A DNA stretch of 11,863 nucleotides, taken from contig DSBS01000054.1 of the NCBI GenBank assembly GCA_011045925.1, positions 1-11,863 on the forward strand, in the 5' to 3' direction. Origin of the DNA: Candidatus Woesearchaeota archaeon (GTDB lineage: Archaea > Nanobdellota > Nanobdellia > Woesearchaeales > JASKKU01). The position numbers were made by a program, and so were the translations under genes. Each line of letters starts with the position of its first letter. Position 1 is the first letter of the stretch. The notes under the pieces were generated by a model. It was not told where the DNA came from. It was given only the letters and a program-made list of their open reading frames with translations, and did no database searches. Positions 1-5,796 of this stretch are shown in pieces.

Positions 1-1
1 G

Positions 2-853
2 ATGGTTGGCGACTTTAAATGCGGTGCCAGGGAACTGGACCCAAGATGGCGCAACCAGGCGATGTTTGACGGCATTGACAACAACTGCAATGGCAGGATT
101 GATTTCGGCGCTCCTCCTGTAAAGGCTGATTGGGAGAATATCTGGAAAAATGAAATGCCCACTCCTGGCATAGGCACAACAAGTTACATAGATGCAGAGA
201 TGCACTCAAAAGTAACACTTAGCGGGACTGTTCGTGGGCCAGATGGAGCAATTGATGCAACTCTTACAGTAGTTATAGCAGACCAGACACATTACTTTGA
301 AAGGGATAACTCTATATTTAGAAAAGCTGATGTTTTTTCTGGCTGGAATAAAGTAGACACAAAGTATTTCAGCACACAATCAGGCTCAGATGGCAAGTAT
401 GAGCTAATCCTCAACAAGAACTTTACATACTTCCTTGTTGTGAACGCCTCGCCAGTTCACGGGGTTGAGGACAAGACAATCCTGCTTTCGCGTACGGTTG
501 ATTTTGATGCAGAGGATTATATCACCTGGGATATAACCCTTTTGGACTCTGCTCTTGCAAGCCTGTGCACAATCAACTGCACTATTGATGGCAAATGCAG
601 GGAAGAGTGCAATGGCTACAATAACTGCCATATAATAAGCCAAAGAAATTCCCTTGACTACTGCGAGGGGTTCCCTCCCGGGATTGTTTTTGACGGGGCA
701 CAAGCGATTTTTTGCTGCTCCGGAAGGCAAGTTAATTTGCCTCGTGCAACCCCCCAAATAGACTCAGCGCACATAACCACAATGCTTGTTACAGACATGA
801 GGACAATCATTCACAGGATTCCTGCTGTGCTTAAGATGGTTGTTTATAACTAG
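2..853 (+). CDS. C-terminal part of a secreted cysteine-rich surface protein (5' end outside window)
   Basis: The frame is open to the left edge and the first methionine is not preceded by a visible promoter or ribosome site, so this is the tail of a larger protein. Residues 23-34 read DGIDNNCNGRID, the MopE-type DGxDNNCxG motif thought to bind metal in extracellular proteins. Residues about 70-180 look like a beta-sandwich of the carboxypeptidase-regulatory type (VTLSGTVRGPDGAID, then SGSDGKYELIL). Residues 189-239 hold eight cysteines (189, 193, 199, 203, 209, 221, 238, 239), probably disulfide- or metal-linked. There is no C-terminal membrane anchor. A T-rich tract follows the stop. A secreted or cell-surface location is inferred from the motif and the cysteines; the function and full length are unknown. 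Calling it partial is certain enough; a precise family name is not. Confidence 0.7.
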   Translation: MVGDFKCGARELDPRWRNQAMFDGIDNNCNGRIDFGAPPVKADWENIWKNEMPTPGIGTTSYIDAEMHSKVTLSGTVRGPDGAIDATLTVVIADQTHYFERDNSIFRKADVFSGWNKVDTKYFSTQSGSDGKYELILNKNFTYFLVVNASPVHGVEDKTILLSRTVDFDAEDYITWDITLLDSALASLCTINCTIDGKCREECNGYNNCHIISQRNSLDYCEGFPPGIVFDGAQAIFCCSGRQVNLPRATPQIDSAHITTMLVTDMRTIIHRIPAVLKMVVYN

Positions 854-854
854 G

Positions 855-870
855 CTTTTCTTTCTTTTTT
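855..870 (+). terminator. T-rich terminator after the surface-protein gene
   Basis: A pyrimidine tract with two T-runs (CTTTTC, then CTTTTTT) starts right after the TAG stop at 851-853, in the short gap to the convergent orc1 stop. Archaeal intrinsic termination needs only such a U-tract, and no hairpin is seen. Confidence 0.45.
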
Positions 871-1942
871 AGAATTCCGTTAGCTTTTTGTCAATCTCGT
901 TAGGTTTGATAATGGTTGTTCTTCCCTCAGCCCCGCCTTCAATCTTGTCAACAGTAATGAACCTGTTCTTTTCCAGCTTGTCTATCTTGCGCTGGAATGT
1001 CTTGTAAACGCCCTTGCCTCCCTTTCCCTGGTAAAGCCTGAACAGCTCTCCAATCTTGGTTTCAGGGTTATCCATAATCAGTTCGTAAATCTTTCTTTCC
1101 TCTTCATCCAGCACATCAAAGCTCTTTATAGAAAACTTGTCCAGCTTCGATATCGCCAGCTCAACATCCCCTGGCTCAACCTTTTTTGCAGACCTAGCCT
1201 CTGCATTGTTCCCTGCTTCCCTTAAGAGAAAAAGCCCAATCCTAATATCCCCAATCTTATGAGAAGCCTCAGAAATTCTTGCAACAGCCTGCTCGCTGAT
1301 TACACCCTGGAAATATGCATACTCAGCCCTCTGCGTAAGAATCTCTTTTGTCTCAGCAATAGAGTAAGGCTTAAACTCAATAATCTCAGGAAGCAGCCTG
1401 GATTTAACCCTTGAGTCAAAGCTAACGACAGTCTCCTTGTAATTTGTAATAAGCACAATGCTCTTCAGGAAAATCTCCTCAAGTATATAGTACAAAAAGT
1501 CAGTCTCCTCAGCCCTGTCAATCTCATCAAAAACAAGCATAGAAGCCTTTGGGTTAAGCAGCCTCTTAACTACATCAAAAAGCTCATCAGTGTTCTTGTT
1601 GTGTATAAACTTATAGTCAAGCTGCCTGCAGATTTCAGAGAAAACCTTAAATGAGGTGTTTTTTTTCCAGCAGTTTATGTAAAGCGGGATAATCTCATCA
1701 GTGGTTTCATCAATCTCATCAAGAATCTTTTTTATCGCGACGCTCTTTCCCACTCCAGGAGGCCCGTGGACAAAGACATTCCTCCCGTTTCTTTTCATGA
1801 ACAAAGGCTTAATGCAGGCAGCAACCTGCTTCTGCTCCTTTTCCCTGAAAGGGATTATTTTAGGAACATAGTCGTAATCAAGTGCAATAGCATTCTTGAA
1901 CAAGGTCTCATCAGCGCCCAGCATATTGCCAAAAACTCCCAT
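869..1942 (-). CDS. cdc6: Orc1/Cdc6-type replication initiator
   Basis: AAA+ ATPase that binds origin DNA and loads the MCM helicase. Visible motifs: Walker A GPPGVGKS (60-67), Walker B MLVFDEID (135-142), sensor 1 TN (166-167), arginine-finger candidates R178/R182, and sensor 2 GDIRIGLFLLREA (231-243). A C-terminal winged helix, about residues 275-350, contains GVYKTFQRKIDKLEKNRFI. The protein has 357 residues, slightly short for archaeal Orc1 (usually about 380-420), mainly at the N terminus. The ATG at 1942 is supported by a TATA-like TTTAAAAA whose centre lies 26.5 nt upstream, which fits a leaderless mRNA. It is divergent from thpR over a 90-bp gap. Archaeal origins often lie beside cdc6, but I found no clear origin-recognition-box pair in this short gap. 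The identification itself is secure. Confidence 0.95.
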   Translation of the reverse strand: MGVFGNMLGADETLFKNAIALDYDYVPKIIPFREKEQKQVAACIKPLFMKRNGRNVFVHGPPGVGKSVAIKKILDEIDETTDEIIPLYINCWKKNTSFKVFSEICRQLDYKFIHNKNTDELFDVVKRLLNPKASMLVFDEIDRAEETDFLYYILEEIFLKSIVLITNYKETVVSFDSRVKSRLLPEIIEFKPYSIAETKEILTQRAEYAYFQGVISEQAVARISEASHKIGDIRIGLFLLREAGNNAEARSAKKVEPGDVELAISKLDKFSIKSFDVLDEEERKIYELIMDNPETKIGELFRLYQGKGGKGVYKTFQRKIDKLEKNRFITVDKIEGGAEGRTTIIKPNEIDKKLTEF

Positions 1943-1964
1943 TCTCCCAGGTTTAGCGTATGAG

Positions 1965-1972
1965 TTTTTAAA
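1965..1972 (-). promoter_or_regulatory. TATA box of orc1/cdc6
   Basis: TTTAAAAA on the minus strand, with its centre 26.5 nt before the ATG at 1942. This predicts transcription starting at the start codon. Confidence 0.6.
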
Positions 1973-2004
1973 TCTTTTGAAGAAAACCCTGAAAAAAGAA
2001 ATTC

Positions 2005-2012
2005 TTTTAATA
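2005..2012 (+). promoter_or_regulatory. TATA box of thpR
   Basis: TTTTAATA preceded by a purine-rich BRE-like stretch (GAAAAAAGAAA). Its centre is 24.5 nt before the ATG at 2033 and 27.5 nt before the second in-frame ATG at 2036, so either could be a leaderless start. Confidence 0.55.
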
Positions 2013-2032
2013 GCCAGCGCATTTCATATGTT

Positions 2033-2593
2033 ATGATGAGGTGTTTTGTTTCTGTCGGGCTCTCCGAGAAAGCAAGGCAATCATTAGCAGGTTTTCAGAA
2101 AGAAGCTTATGAAAGGCTAAGCCTCTTTGCAAAGCTCAAGCAGGTAGAAGAGCAGAACCTTCACCTTACCCTGGCGTTTATAGGTGAGCTCTCCGAGCCG
2201 GAAGCTGAAAAAGCAAAGAAAGCCCTTGGCTCAATAAAGCTGGAAAAATTCCCAATCATAATCAGCCGGCTGGGCTTTTTCGGCTCAACACATTCCCCCA
2301 GGGTAATCTATCTTAGTGTTCCCTCAAAAGAACTTTCTGAGCTATCAGCAGCTGTAGCCGGAGCTTTAAAAACAGCAAAGCTTGCCATAAAAACCCGGGC
2401 AGTAAAGCCGCACTTAACATTATTCAGGATAAAGCAGGCATTTAACCCAGGCGCACTTATTAAGGAGATTAAGGCATTGTCAGAATTGCCGCTAAATCTA
2501 GAACAGGAGGTTGGCTCTTTCGAGCTTATGAGCAGCAAACTCACTCAATCCGGCCCGGTTTACCAGAAAATAGCCTCTTTTATTTTGTTGTAA
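2033..2593 (+). CDS. thpR: RNA 2',3'-cyclic phosphodiesterase ThpR (LigT-like 2H family)
   Basis: 186-residue member of the 2H phosphoesterase superfamily, which opens 2',3'-cyclic phosphates on RNA to 2'-phosphate and in some assays ligates tRNA half-molecules through 2'-5' bonds. The two signature H-x-T motifs are present and evenly spaced: HLTL at 44-47 and HLTL at 127-130. Length and layout match the family. The N terminus MRCFVSVGLSEKAR is typical, so translation could begin at the first (2033) or second (2036) ATG; the TATA spacing slightly favours 2036. A perfect 8-bp inverted repeat begins at the stop codon. The in vivo substrate in archaea is not settled, so function is from family knowledge only. 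Confidence 0.92.
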   Translation: MMRCFVSVGLSEKARQSLAGFQKEAYERLSLFAKLKQVEEQNLHLTLAFIGELSEPEAEKAKKALGSIKLEKFPIIISRLGFFGSTHSPRVIYLSVPSKELSELSAAVAGALKTAKLAIKTRAVKPHLTLFRIKQAFNPGALIKEIKALSELPLNLEQEVGSFELMSSKLTQSGPVYQKIASFILL

Positions 2594-2613
2594 GAAACAA
2601 TATGGGTTTCTTA
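2591..2613 (+). terminator. Stem-loop at the thpR stop codon
   Basis: TAAGAAAC (2591-2598) pairs perfectly with GTTTCTTA (2606-2613) across a 7-nt loop, and the 5' arm starts with the stop codon itself. No long U-tract follows, so it could be a 3'-end or stability hairpin rather than a classic terminator. Just downstream, CACTGGA is repeated twice in tandem (2618-2631). Confidence 0.4.
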
Positions 2614-2648
2614 GGCTCACTGGACACTGGACTTTCCCCCAACCAGCC

Positions 2649-2656
2649 TATATAAA
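2649..2656 (+). promoter_or_regulatory. TATA box of the 42-aa small ORF
   Basis: TATATAAA, a near-consensus archaeal TATA box in the gap after thpR. Its centre is 27.5 nt before GTG at 2680, the same geometry as the leaderless genes elsewhere in the window. Confidence 0.55.
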
Positions 2657-2679
2657 CCCTGGCGCTTATACCTTGTTTG

Positions 2680-2808
2680 GTGATAATTGTGCTGGCACAA
2701 GACCTTGACACAGAATTTGTAAAAAGCCTTTTTGAGCAAAGAATGAAGGAACTTACAAAAAACTCATTAAGAAGCGTGGATGTTCAGTTCTCTGACAGCT
2801 GGATTTAG
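2680..2808 (+). CDS. Small protein, 42 aa, unknown function (GTG start)
   Basis: A short open frame starting at GTG 2680 (or the in-frame GTG at 2689) and ending TAG at 2806-2808. The predicted product begins MIIVLAQDLDTEF, continues with FVKSLFEQRMKELTKN, a likely amphipathic helix, and ends DVQFSDSWI. Evidence that it is real: a strong TATA box at exactly the distance seen for the leaderless genes here, no in-frame stop for 42 codons, and a composition like a folded soluble peptide. It overlaps the convergent nitroreductase stop by 4 nt (2805-2808). I do not recognise the family. It could instead be a promoter for a non-coding or antisense transcript against the nitroreductase 3' end. Confidence 0.45.
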   Translation: MIIVLAQDLDTEFVKSLFEQRMKELTKNSLRSVDVQFSDSWI

Positions 2809-3500
2809 GCTTTTTCAGGTTCTTTCTCTTCTTCTTTTTTCTTTTCTTTTTTTTTGAGAATAGGCTCAACAGAAAGCTTTATTCTGTCCTTTGCCTTTTC
2901 AAGCACTCCCTTTGACTTTTCTACAGCCTTGCCTATAAAGTTAAAGTTTCTCATCATAACATCAGCATTCTCAACCCTGTTGCCAAATACTTCAAGAAAT
3001 GTCAGCTTGTAAAGGCTTGCCTTTTCTGTTCTCTTTGAGGTTCTTGCATAGCCTAGTGTGATTATAGCCTGCGGCCTGTACTCTTCACGGATTGCAAGCT
3101 CTCTTGAAACCTGGTCTTCGTTGAAGGCAGAGACAAAGCAGGAGCCTAGGCCAAGGCTGGTAGCCATAAGAAGCATATTCTCAGCTGCAACAGCAGCATT
3201 CTGAATGCTGTAAAGCCTTTCCCCCCTGATTCCGTAGTACTGCTTGCACTTTTCAGTGTCAGAAACAATCACGATATGAACAGGCGCCTTTGCCATCCAG
3301 TACTGCTCCAGGCAGGCAACAGCAAGCTTCTCTCTTTTTTCCTTGTCCTGAACAACTATAAAGAACAAAGGCTGCAGGTTTCCTGAGCTGGGCGCTAGCC
3401 TGCCAGACTCAAGAATTTTTCCCAGCATCTCCCGCTCAATAGGCTTGTCAAGGTAGTCCCTTACAGAAACCCTCTGCCCAATCGCATTCTCAATCTCCAT
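2805..3500 (-). CDS. Nitroreductase-family FMN oxidoreductase with a K/E-rich tail
   Basis: FMN-dependent NAD(P)H oxidoreductase of the nitroreductase fold, normally a dimer. Motifs visible: RVSVRDY (10-16) and DKPI (18-21) for phosphate binding, APSSGNLQP (36-44) for the flavin, the second-half core AAENMLLMATSLGLGSC (105-121), and IITLGYA (146-152). The catalytic domain ends near residue 172. It is followed by about 60 residues of charged helix that finish in a lysine/glutamate run (KKKEKKKEEEKEPEKA, 216-231), which is not part of the usual fold. The ATG at 3500 is supported by a TATA-like TATTAAAA about 27 nt upstream. The substrate cannot be told from sequence: quinone, nitro compound or flavin-linked roles are all possible. 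Confidence 0.88.
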   Translation of the reverse strand: MEIENAIGQRVSVRDYLDKPIEREMLGKILESGRLAPSSGNLQPLFFIVVQDKEKREKLAVACLEQYWMAKAPVHIVIVSDTEKCKQYYGIRGERLYSIQNAAVAAENMLLMATSLGLGSCFVSAFNEDQVSRELAIREEYRPQAIITLGYARTSKRTEKASLYKLTFLEVFGNRVENADVMMRNFNFIGKAVEKSKGVLEKAKDRIKLSVEPILKKKEKKKEEEKEPEKA

Positions 3501-3523
3501 AGAATTTTAATTATTTCCTTTTG

Positions 3524-3531
3524 TTTTAATA
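3524..3531 (-). promoter_or_regulatory. TATA box of the nitroreductase gene
   Basis: TATTAAAA on the minus strand, centre 27.5 nt before the ATG at 3500. It is a weaker match to consensus than the others. Confidence 0.4.
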
Positions 3532-3758
3532 TTTTGTGTTTTTTGAGGCAGGTTAAGAAGCCAATGCTATAAAATCTAATAAATCCAGCCAAAAAATTTA
3601 ATAACGATTGTTTTTTTAGATGAGTTAATTACACATAAAAGCAAGGCGTTTGAGATAAAGATATTGACGCTGATGATATTCTTTTTATTGTATGTGCGAT
3701 TGCCTATTCAGGCAGTGTTGTCTAGTCCTATTATAAGAATCAAAAAAAATAATAAAAG

Positions 3759-3773
3759 GTTGAGATTCTCAAC
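3759..3773. repeat. Perfect palindrome upstream of the uL1 promoter
   Basis: GTTGAGA-T-TCTCAAC: 7-bp arms around one base, 22 bp before the uL1 TATA box. It could be a regulator site for the ribosomal operon, or chance within the PIN-like remnant. Confidence 0.4.
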
Positions 3774-3795
3774 TCATAGCAGATTTTCAGAAAAC

Positions 3796-3803
3796 TTTAT
3801 AAA
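3796..3803 (+). promoter_or_regulatory. TATA box of the uL1-uL10-P1 operon
   Basis: TTTATAAA, a consensus archaeal TATA box. It predicts transcription from about 3826, giving a leader of about 54 nt before the uL1 ATG, unlike the leaderless single genes around it. Confidence 0.65.
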
Positions 3804-3847
3804 CCCCTTTCTTAACCATCAAGGTAAACCAAACAATTTCCGACAGA

Positions 3848-3874
3848 CTACCTTTTCAGGTAGGAGGAGAGGTG
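3848..3874 (+). promoter_or_regulatory. Leader hairpin and Shine-Dalgarno of uL1
   Basis: CTACCT (3848-3853) pairs perfectly with AGGTAG (3858-3863) over a UUUC loop. The stem directly abuts a purine-rich ribosome site GGAGGAGAGGTG (3863-3874), whose GAGGTG lies 5 nt before ATG 3880. A structured leader at this place is compatible with feedback by uL1, which is known in archaea to repress its own mRNA through a 23S-like element. I could not confirm the conserved L1-binding internal loop. Confidence 0.5.
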
Positions 3875-3879
3875 TAATT

Positions 3880-4533
3880 ATGATAAATAAGGAAGAAGCA
3901 CTAAAGGTTGTCAGGCTTTTAAGCAACAGTGAAGAAAAAAAGAAATTCACACAGACAATTGACGTCGCAATTAACCTAAAAGACCTAAACCTTAAGAATG
4001 CTGATGACAAGGTTGATTTCTTTGATGATTTGCCCCACCCGGTAAGAAGCGCAAAGGTTTGTGCAATTGTAGGCCCTGAGCTGCTTGACCAGGCTAGGGA
4101 AAATGCTGATTTTGTGATAACAGCAGATGAAATAGACAGCTACAAAGACAAGGTTAAAGAGATTAAGAAACTTGCAAAAGAGCATGATTTCTTTGTTGCA
4201 CAGGCAAACATTATGCCAAAGATGGCTATGGTTTTTGGTAAAATCCTTGGCTCAAGGGGAAAGATGCCAAACCCAAAAGCAGGCTGTGTGCTGCCTCCAA
4301 AGGGAAACCTTGCAGGCTTAAAAGAGAGGTTCTCTAAGAAGATAAGAATACAGGTTAAGAATGATTTAGTGGTTCACACCATTATTGGCAGTGAGGCTGA
4401 CGATGAAAAGCAACTTGCAGAGAACCTGCATGCCCTTGTTGACCATCTTGTGCACCACCTGCCAAAAGGGCATAACAACCTAAAGAGTTTATACATTAAG
4501 AAAACGATGGGAAAGCCGGTGAAGGTGATTTAG
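3880..4533 (+). CDS. rpl1: 50S ribosomal protein uL1
   Basis: 217-residue uL1, the mobile L1-stalk protein that helps release deacylated tRNA and often represses its own operon. Diagnostic region GKILGSRGKMPNPK is at 120-133, with the rRNA-binding N-terminal half (TIDVAINLKDLNLK at 26-39) and a typical C terminus (LKSLYIKKTMGKPVKV). The open frame continues upstream to 3664, but those codons have no ribosomal homology. The ATG at 3880 is preceded by GAGGTG at correct spacing and gives the standard archaeal length. The canonical GPRGKMP is GSRGKMP here. The gene abuts uL10 with no gap. uL11, which often precedes uL1 in archaea, is not upstream in this window. Confidence 0.96.
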   Translation: MINKEEALKVVRLLSNSEEKKKFTQTIDVAINLKDLNLKNADDKVDFFDDLPHPVRSAKVCAIVGPELLDQARENADFVITADEIDSYKDKVKEIKKLAKEHDFFVAQANIMPKMAMVFGKILGSRGKMPNPKAGCVLPPKGNLAGLKERFSKKIRIQVKNDLVVHTIIGSEADDEKQLAENLHALVDHLVHHLPKGHNNLKSLYIKKTMGKPVKVI

Positions 4534-5370
4534 ATGGCGCATGTTTCAGAAGCAAAAAAAACAACAGTAGAAGAGCTTAAGAAGACACTTGATACATATA
4601 ATGTAATAGGCATAGTTAGGATAGACAATCTTCCGGCTTTGCAGTTTAACAGGATGAGGAAGCTTTTAAGGGATTCTGTAGTTATCAGGATAAGCAAGAA
4701 AAGGCTGATAAAAATAGCGCTTGAGCAATCCGGCAAAAAAGGCGTTGAGAAGCTTAATCAATACCTTGACGGCATGATTGGCATTGTCGCTACAAACGAA
4801 AACCCTTTCAGGCTGGCAAAGGTGCTTGACAAAAATAAGTCTCCGGCACCGGCAAAGCCAGGCCAGCAAGCCCCAAAAGACATAGTTATTAAGGCTATGG
4901 TAACCCCATTTGCCCCAGGGCCTGTTATAAGCGAGCTTGGCTCAATCGGCCTCAAGACAGGAGTGGACAAGGGCAAGGTCGCGATTAAGGAGGATGCTGT
5001 TGTAGTAAAACAAGGAGAGGCAATATCTGGCAAGGTTGCCTCAGTCCTAACAAGGCTTGGAATAGAGCCAATGGAAGTAGGCCTTGACCTTAAGGCAGTC
5101 TACGAAGACGGTGTAATATATGAGCACAGCATACTCGCTGTTGATGAAAAAGAATACATCAACTCACTAATTGCAGCCCACAGGGATGCATTTATGCTCT
5201 CGCTTGGAATAGCATATCCAACAGAAGAAAATATAAGCCTGCTCATTTCACAGGCAGTAAGAGACGCAAAAGGCCTCTCAATTTCAAGAGAGATTTTCAC
5301 AGGCGAGACACTTAAAGAGCTTATAGTCCTAGCTGAGAGAAGGGCATCTGCCCTTCAGGGACTCGCATAG
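4534..5370 (+). CDS. rpl10: 50S ribosomal stalk protein uL10 (P0), lacking the acidic C-terminal tail
   Basis: Base of the ribosomal stalk: binds 23S rRNA and carries P1 dimers. Domain I spans about 1-105 and 185-210 (ISKKRLIKIAL at 53-63), and domain II about 106-185 (TPFAPGPVISELGSIGLKTG at 124-143). The P1-binding helical part follows (AHRDAFMLSLGIAYPTEENI, 215-234), ending RASALQGLA. At 278 residues it is far shorter than usual archaeal P0 (about 330-340): the alanine-rich hinge and acidic GLGALFG-type tail are missing. The end is not a sequencing truncation in any obvious way, since the TAG leads straight into the P1 ribosome site. GGTGATT at 4524-4530, inside the uL1 end, serves as its ribosome site. 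The uL1 stop and uL10 start are adjacent, suggesting translational coupling. Confidence 0.95.
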   Translation: MAHVSEAKKTTVEELKKTLDTYNVIGIVRIDNLPALQFNRMRKLLRDSVVIRISKKRLIKIALEQSGKKGVEKLNQYLDGMIGIVATNENPFRLAKVLDKNKSPAPAKPGQQAPKDIVIKAMVTPFAPGPVISELGSIGLKTGVDKGKVAIKEDAVVVKQGEAISGKVASVLTRLGIEPMEVGLDLKAVYEDGVIYEHSILAVDEKEYINSLIAAHRDAFMLSLGIAYPTEENISLLISQAVRDAKGLSISREIFTGETLKELIVLAERRASALQGLA

Positions 5371-5381
5371 GAGGGAGAAAA

Positions 5382-5702
5382 ATGGAATATGTATATACAG
5401 CATTGCTTTTGCACAAAGCTGGAAAGGAAATAAACGAAGAAAATATGAAGAAAGTGCTTGAGGCTGCTGGTGTTAAGCCGGAAGCTTCCAGAATCAAGGC
5501 ACTGCTTGCTGCTTTAGAGAATGTCAACATAGAGGAAGCAATTAAGGAGGCATCTGTTGCCCAGGTTGCAGCACCAGCTGCAGCTGCACAGGGTGCATCC
5601 GCTCCAGAAGGCGCAGGCGAGAAGAAAGAAGAGAAAAAAGAAGAAGATAAGGCAAAAAAAGAGGAAGAGGCTGCTGCCGGGCTTGGAGCTTTGTTTGGCT
5701 AA
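5382..5702 (+). CDS. rpl12: 50S ribosomal protein P1 (archaeal L12)
   Basis: 106-residue stalk protein that recruits translational GTPases. N-terminal dimerisation and uL10-binding domain (MEYVYTALLLHKAGKEINEE; then KKVLEAAGVKPEASRIKALL), an alanine-rich hinge (AAPAAAAQGA) from about residue 62, a lysine/glutamate-rich linker (GEKKEEKKEEDKAKKEEE), and the invariant GLGALFG factor-binding end. A clear GGAGGGAG ribosome site (5370-5377) overlaps the uL10 stop. Since uL10 lacks its own copy of the tail, all GLGALFG ends on this stalk would come from P1. Transcription of the operon likely stops at the T-runs just after the stop codon. Confidence 0.97.
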   Translation: MEYVYTALLLHKAGKEINEENMKKVLEAAGVKPEASRIKALLAALENVNIEEAIKEASVAQVAAPAAAAQGASAPEGAGEKKEEKKEEDKAKKEEEAAAGLGALFG

Positions 5703-5719
5703 AAGCGCGAATTCAGCCA

Positions 5720-5742
5720 TTTTTTGTTTTTTTATTGTTTTT
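5720..5742 (+). terminator. T-rich terminator of the ribosomal operon
   Basis: Three T-runs (T6, T7 and T5) separated by single G or ATTG lie 18 nt after the P1 stop, a strong archaeal U-tract terminator. Confidence 0.6.
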
Positions 5743-5761
5743 AGGTTTAGTCTTTGCAATG

Positions 5762-5785
5762 CCCAGGAACAACCAGGAACCTGGG
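5762..5785. repeat. Nested direct and inverted repeat before the coiled-coil gene
   Basis: CCAGGAAC occurs twice (5763-5770, 5773-5780). The second copy is part of the palindrome CCAGG-AA-CCTGG (5773-5784), and CCCAGG (5762-5767) can also pair with CCTGGG (5780-5785). It sits 12 nt before ATG 5797, so it could be an operator or a leader hairpin. No clear TATA box lies at the leaderless distance for this gene. Confidence 0.4.
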
Positions 5786-5796
5786 AAAACTGAGAG

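Larger units (their letters stand above)
3627..3815 (+). pseudogene. Probable decayed remnant of a PIN-domain nuclease (C-terminal half)
   Basis: No intact gene lies between 3501 and 3880, but conceptual translation across frames gives a PIN-like C-terminal half. Codons at 3629-3655 read LHIKARRLR. After a one-base shift, 3657-3722 read KDIDADDILFI then VCAIAYSGSVV, resembling the D-x-D-x-D-D helix and the hydrophobic segment before the last strand of archaeal PIN domains. After another shift and a TAG at 3723-3725, 3721-3810 read SSPIIRIKKNN then KRLRFSTHSRFSENF, resembling the family's final 'SDD-hhKKQ-kIRVFTT-E-L' segment. The N-terminal half is absent upstream. The uL1 TATA box lies inside the last remnant codons. 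This is pattern recognition without a database search, so confidence is moderate. If wrong, 3501-3795 is simply AT-rich intergenic DNA. Confidence 0.45.

Noticed and set aside
1943..2032. Replication origin with origin-recognition boxes next to cdc6
   Set aside because: The 90-bp gap holds two promoters and no recognisable inverted ORB pair or strong unwinding element; an origin, if nearby, is not visible here.
3669..3714. C/D-box sRNA: TGATGA near 3671 plus hairpin TGCCT-ATTC-AGGCA (3701-3714)
   Set aside because: No D box CTGA or D'/C' pair follows at the right spacing, and the purine before TGATGA is missing.
3664..3879. N-terminal extension of uL1 of 72 codons in the same open frame
   Set aside because: The extension has no ribosomal homology, contains the operon TATA box and hairpin, and the ATG at 3880 has a perfect ribosome site and gives the normal uL1 length.
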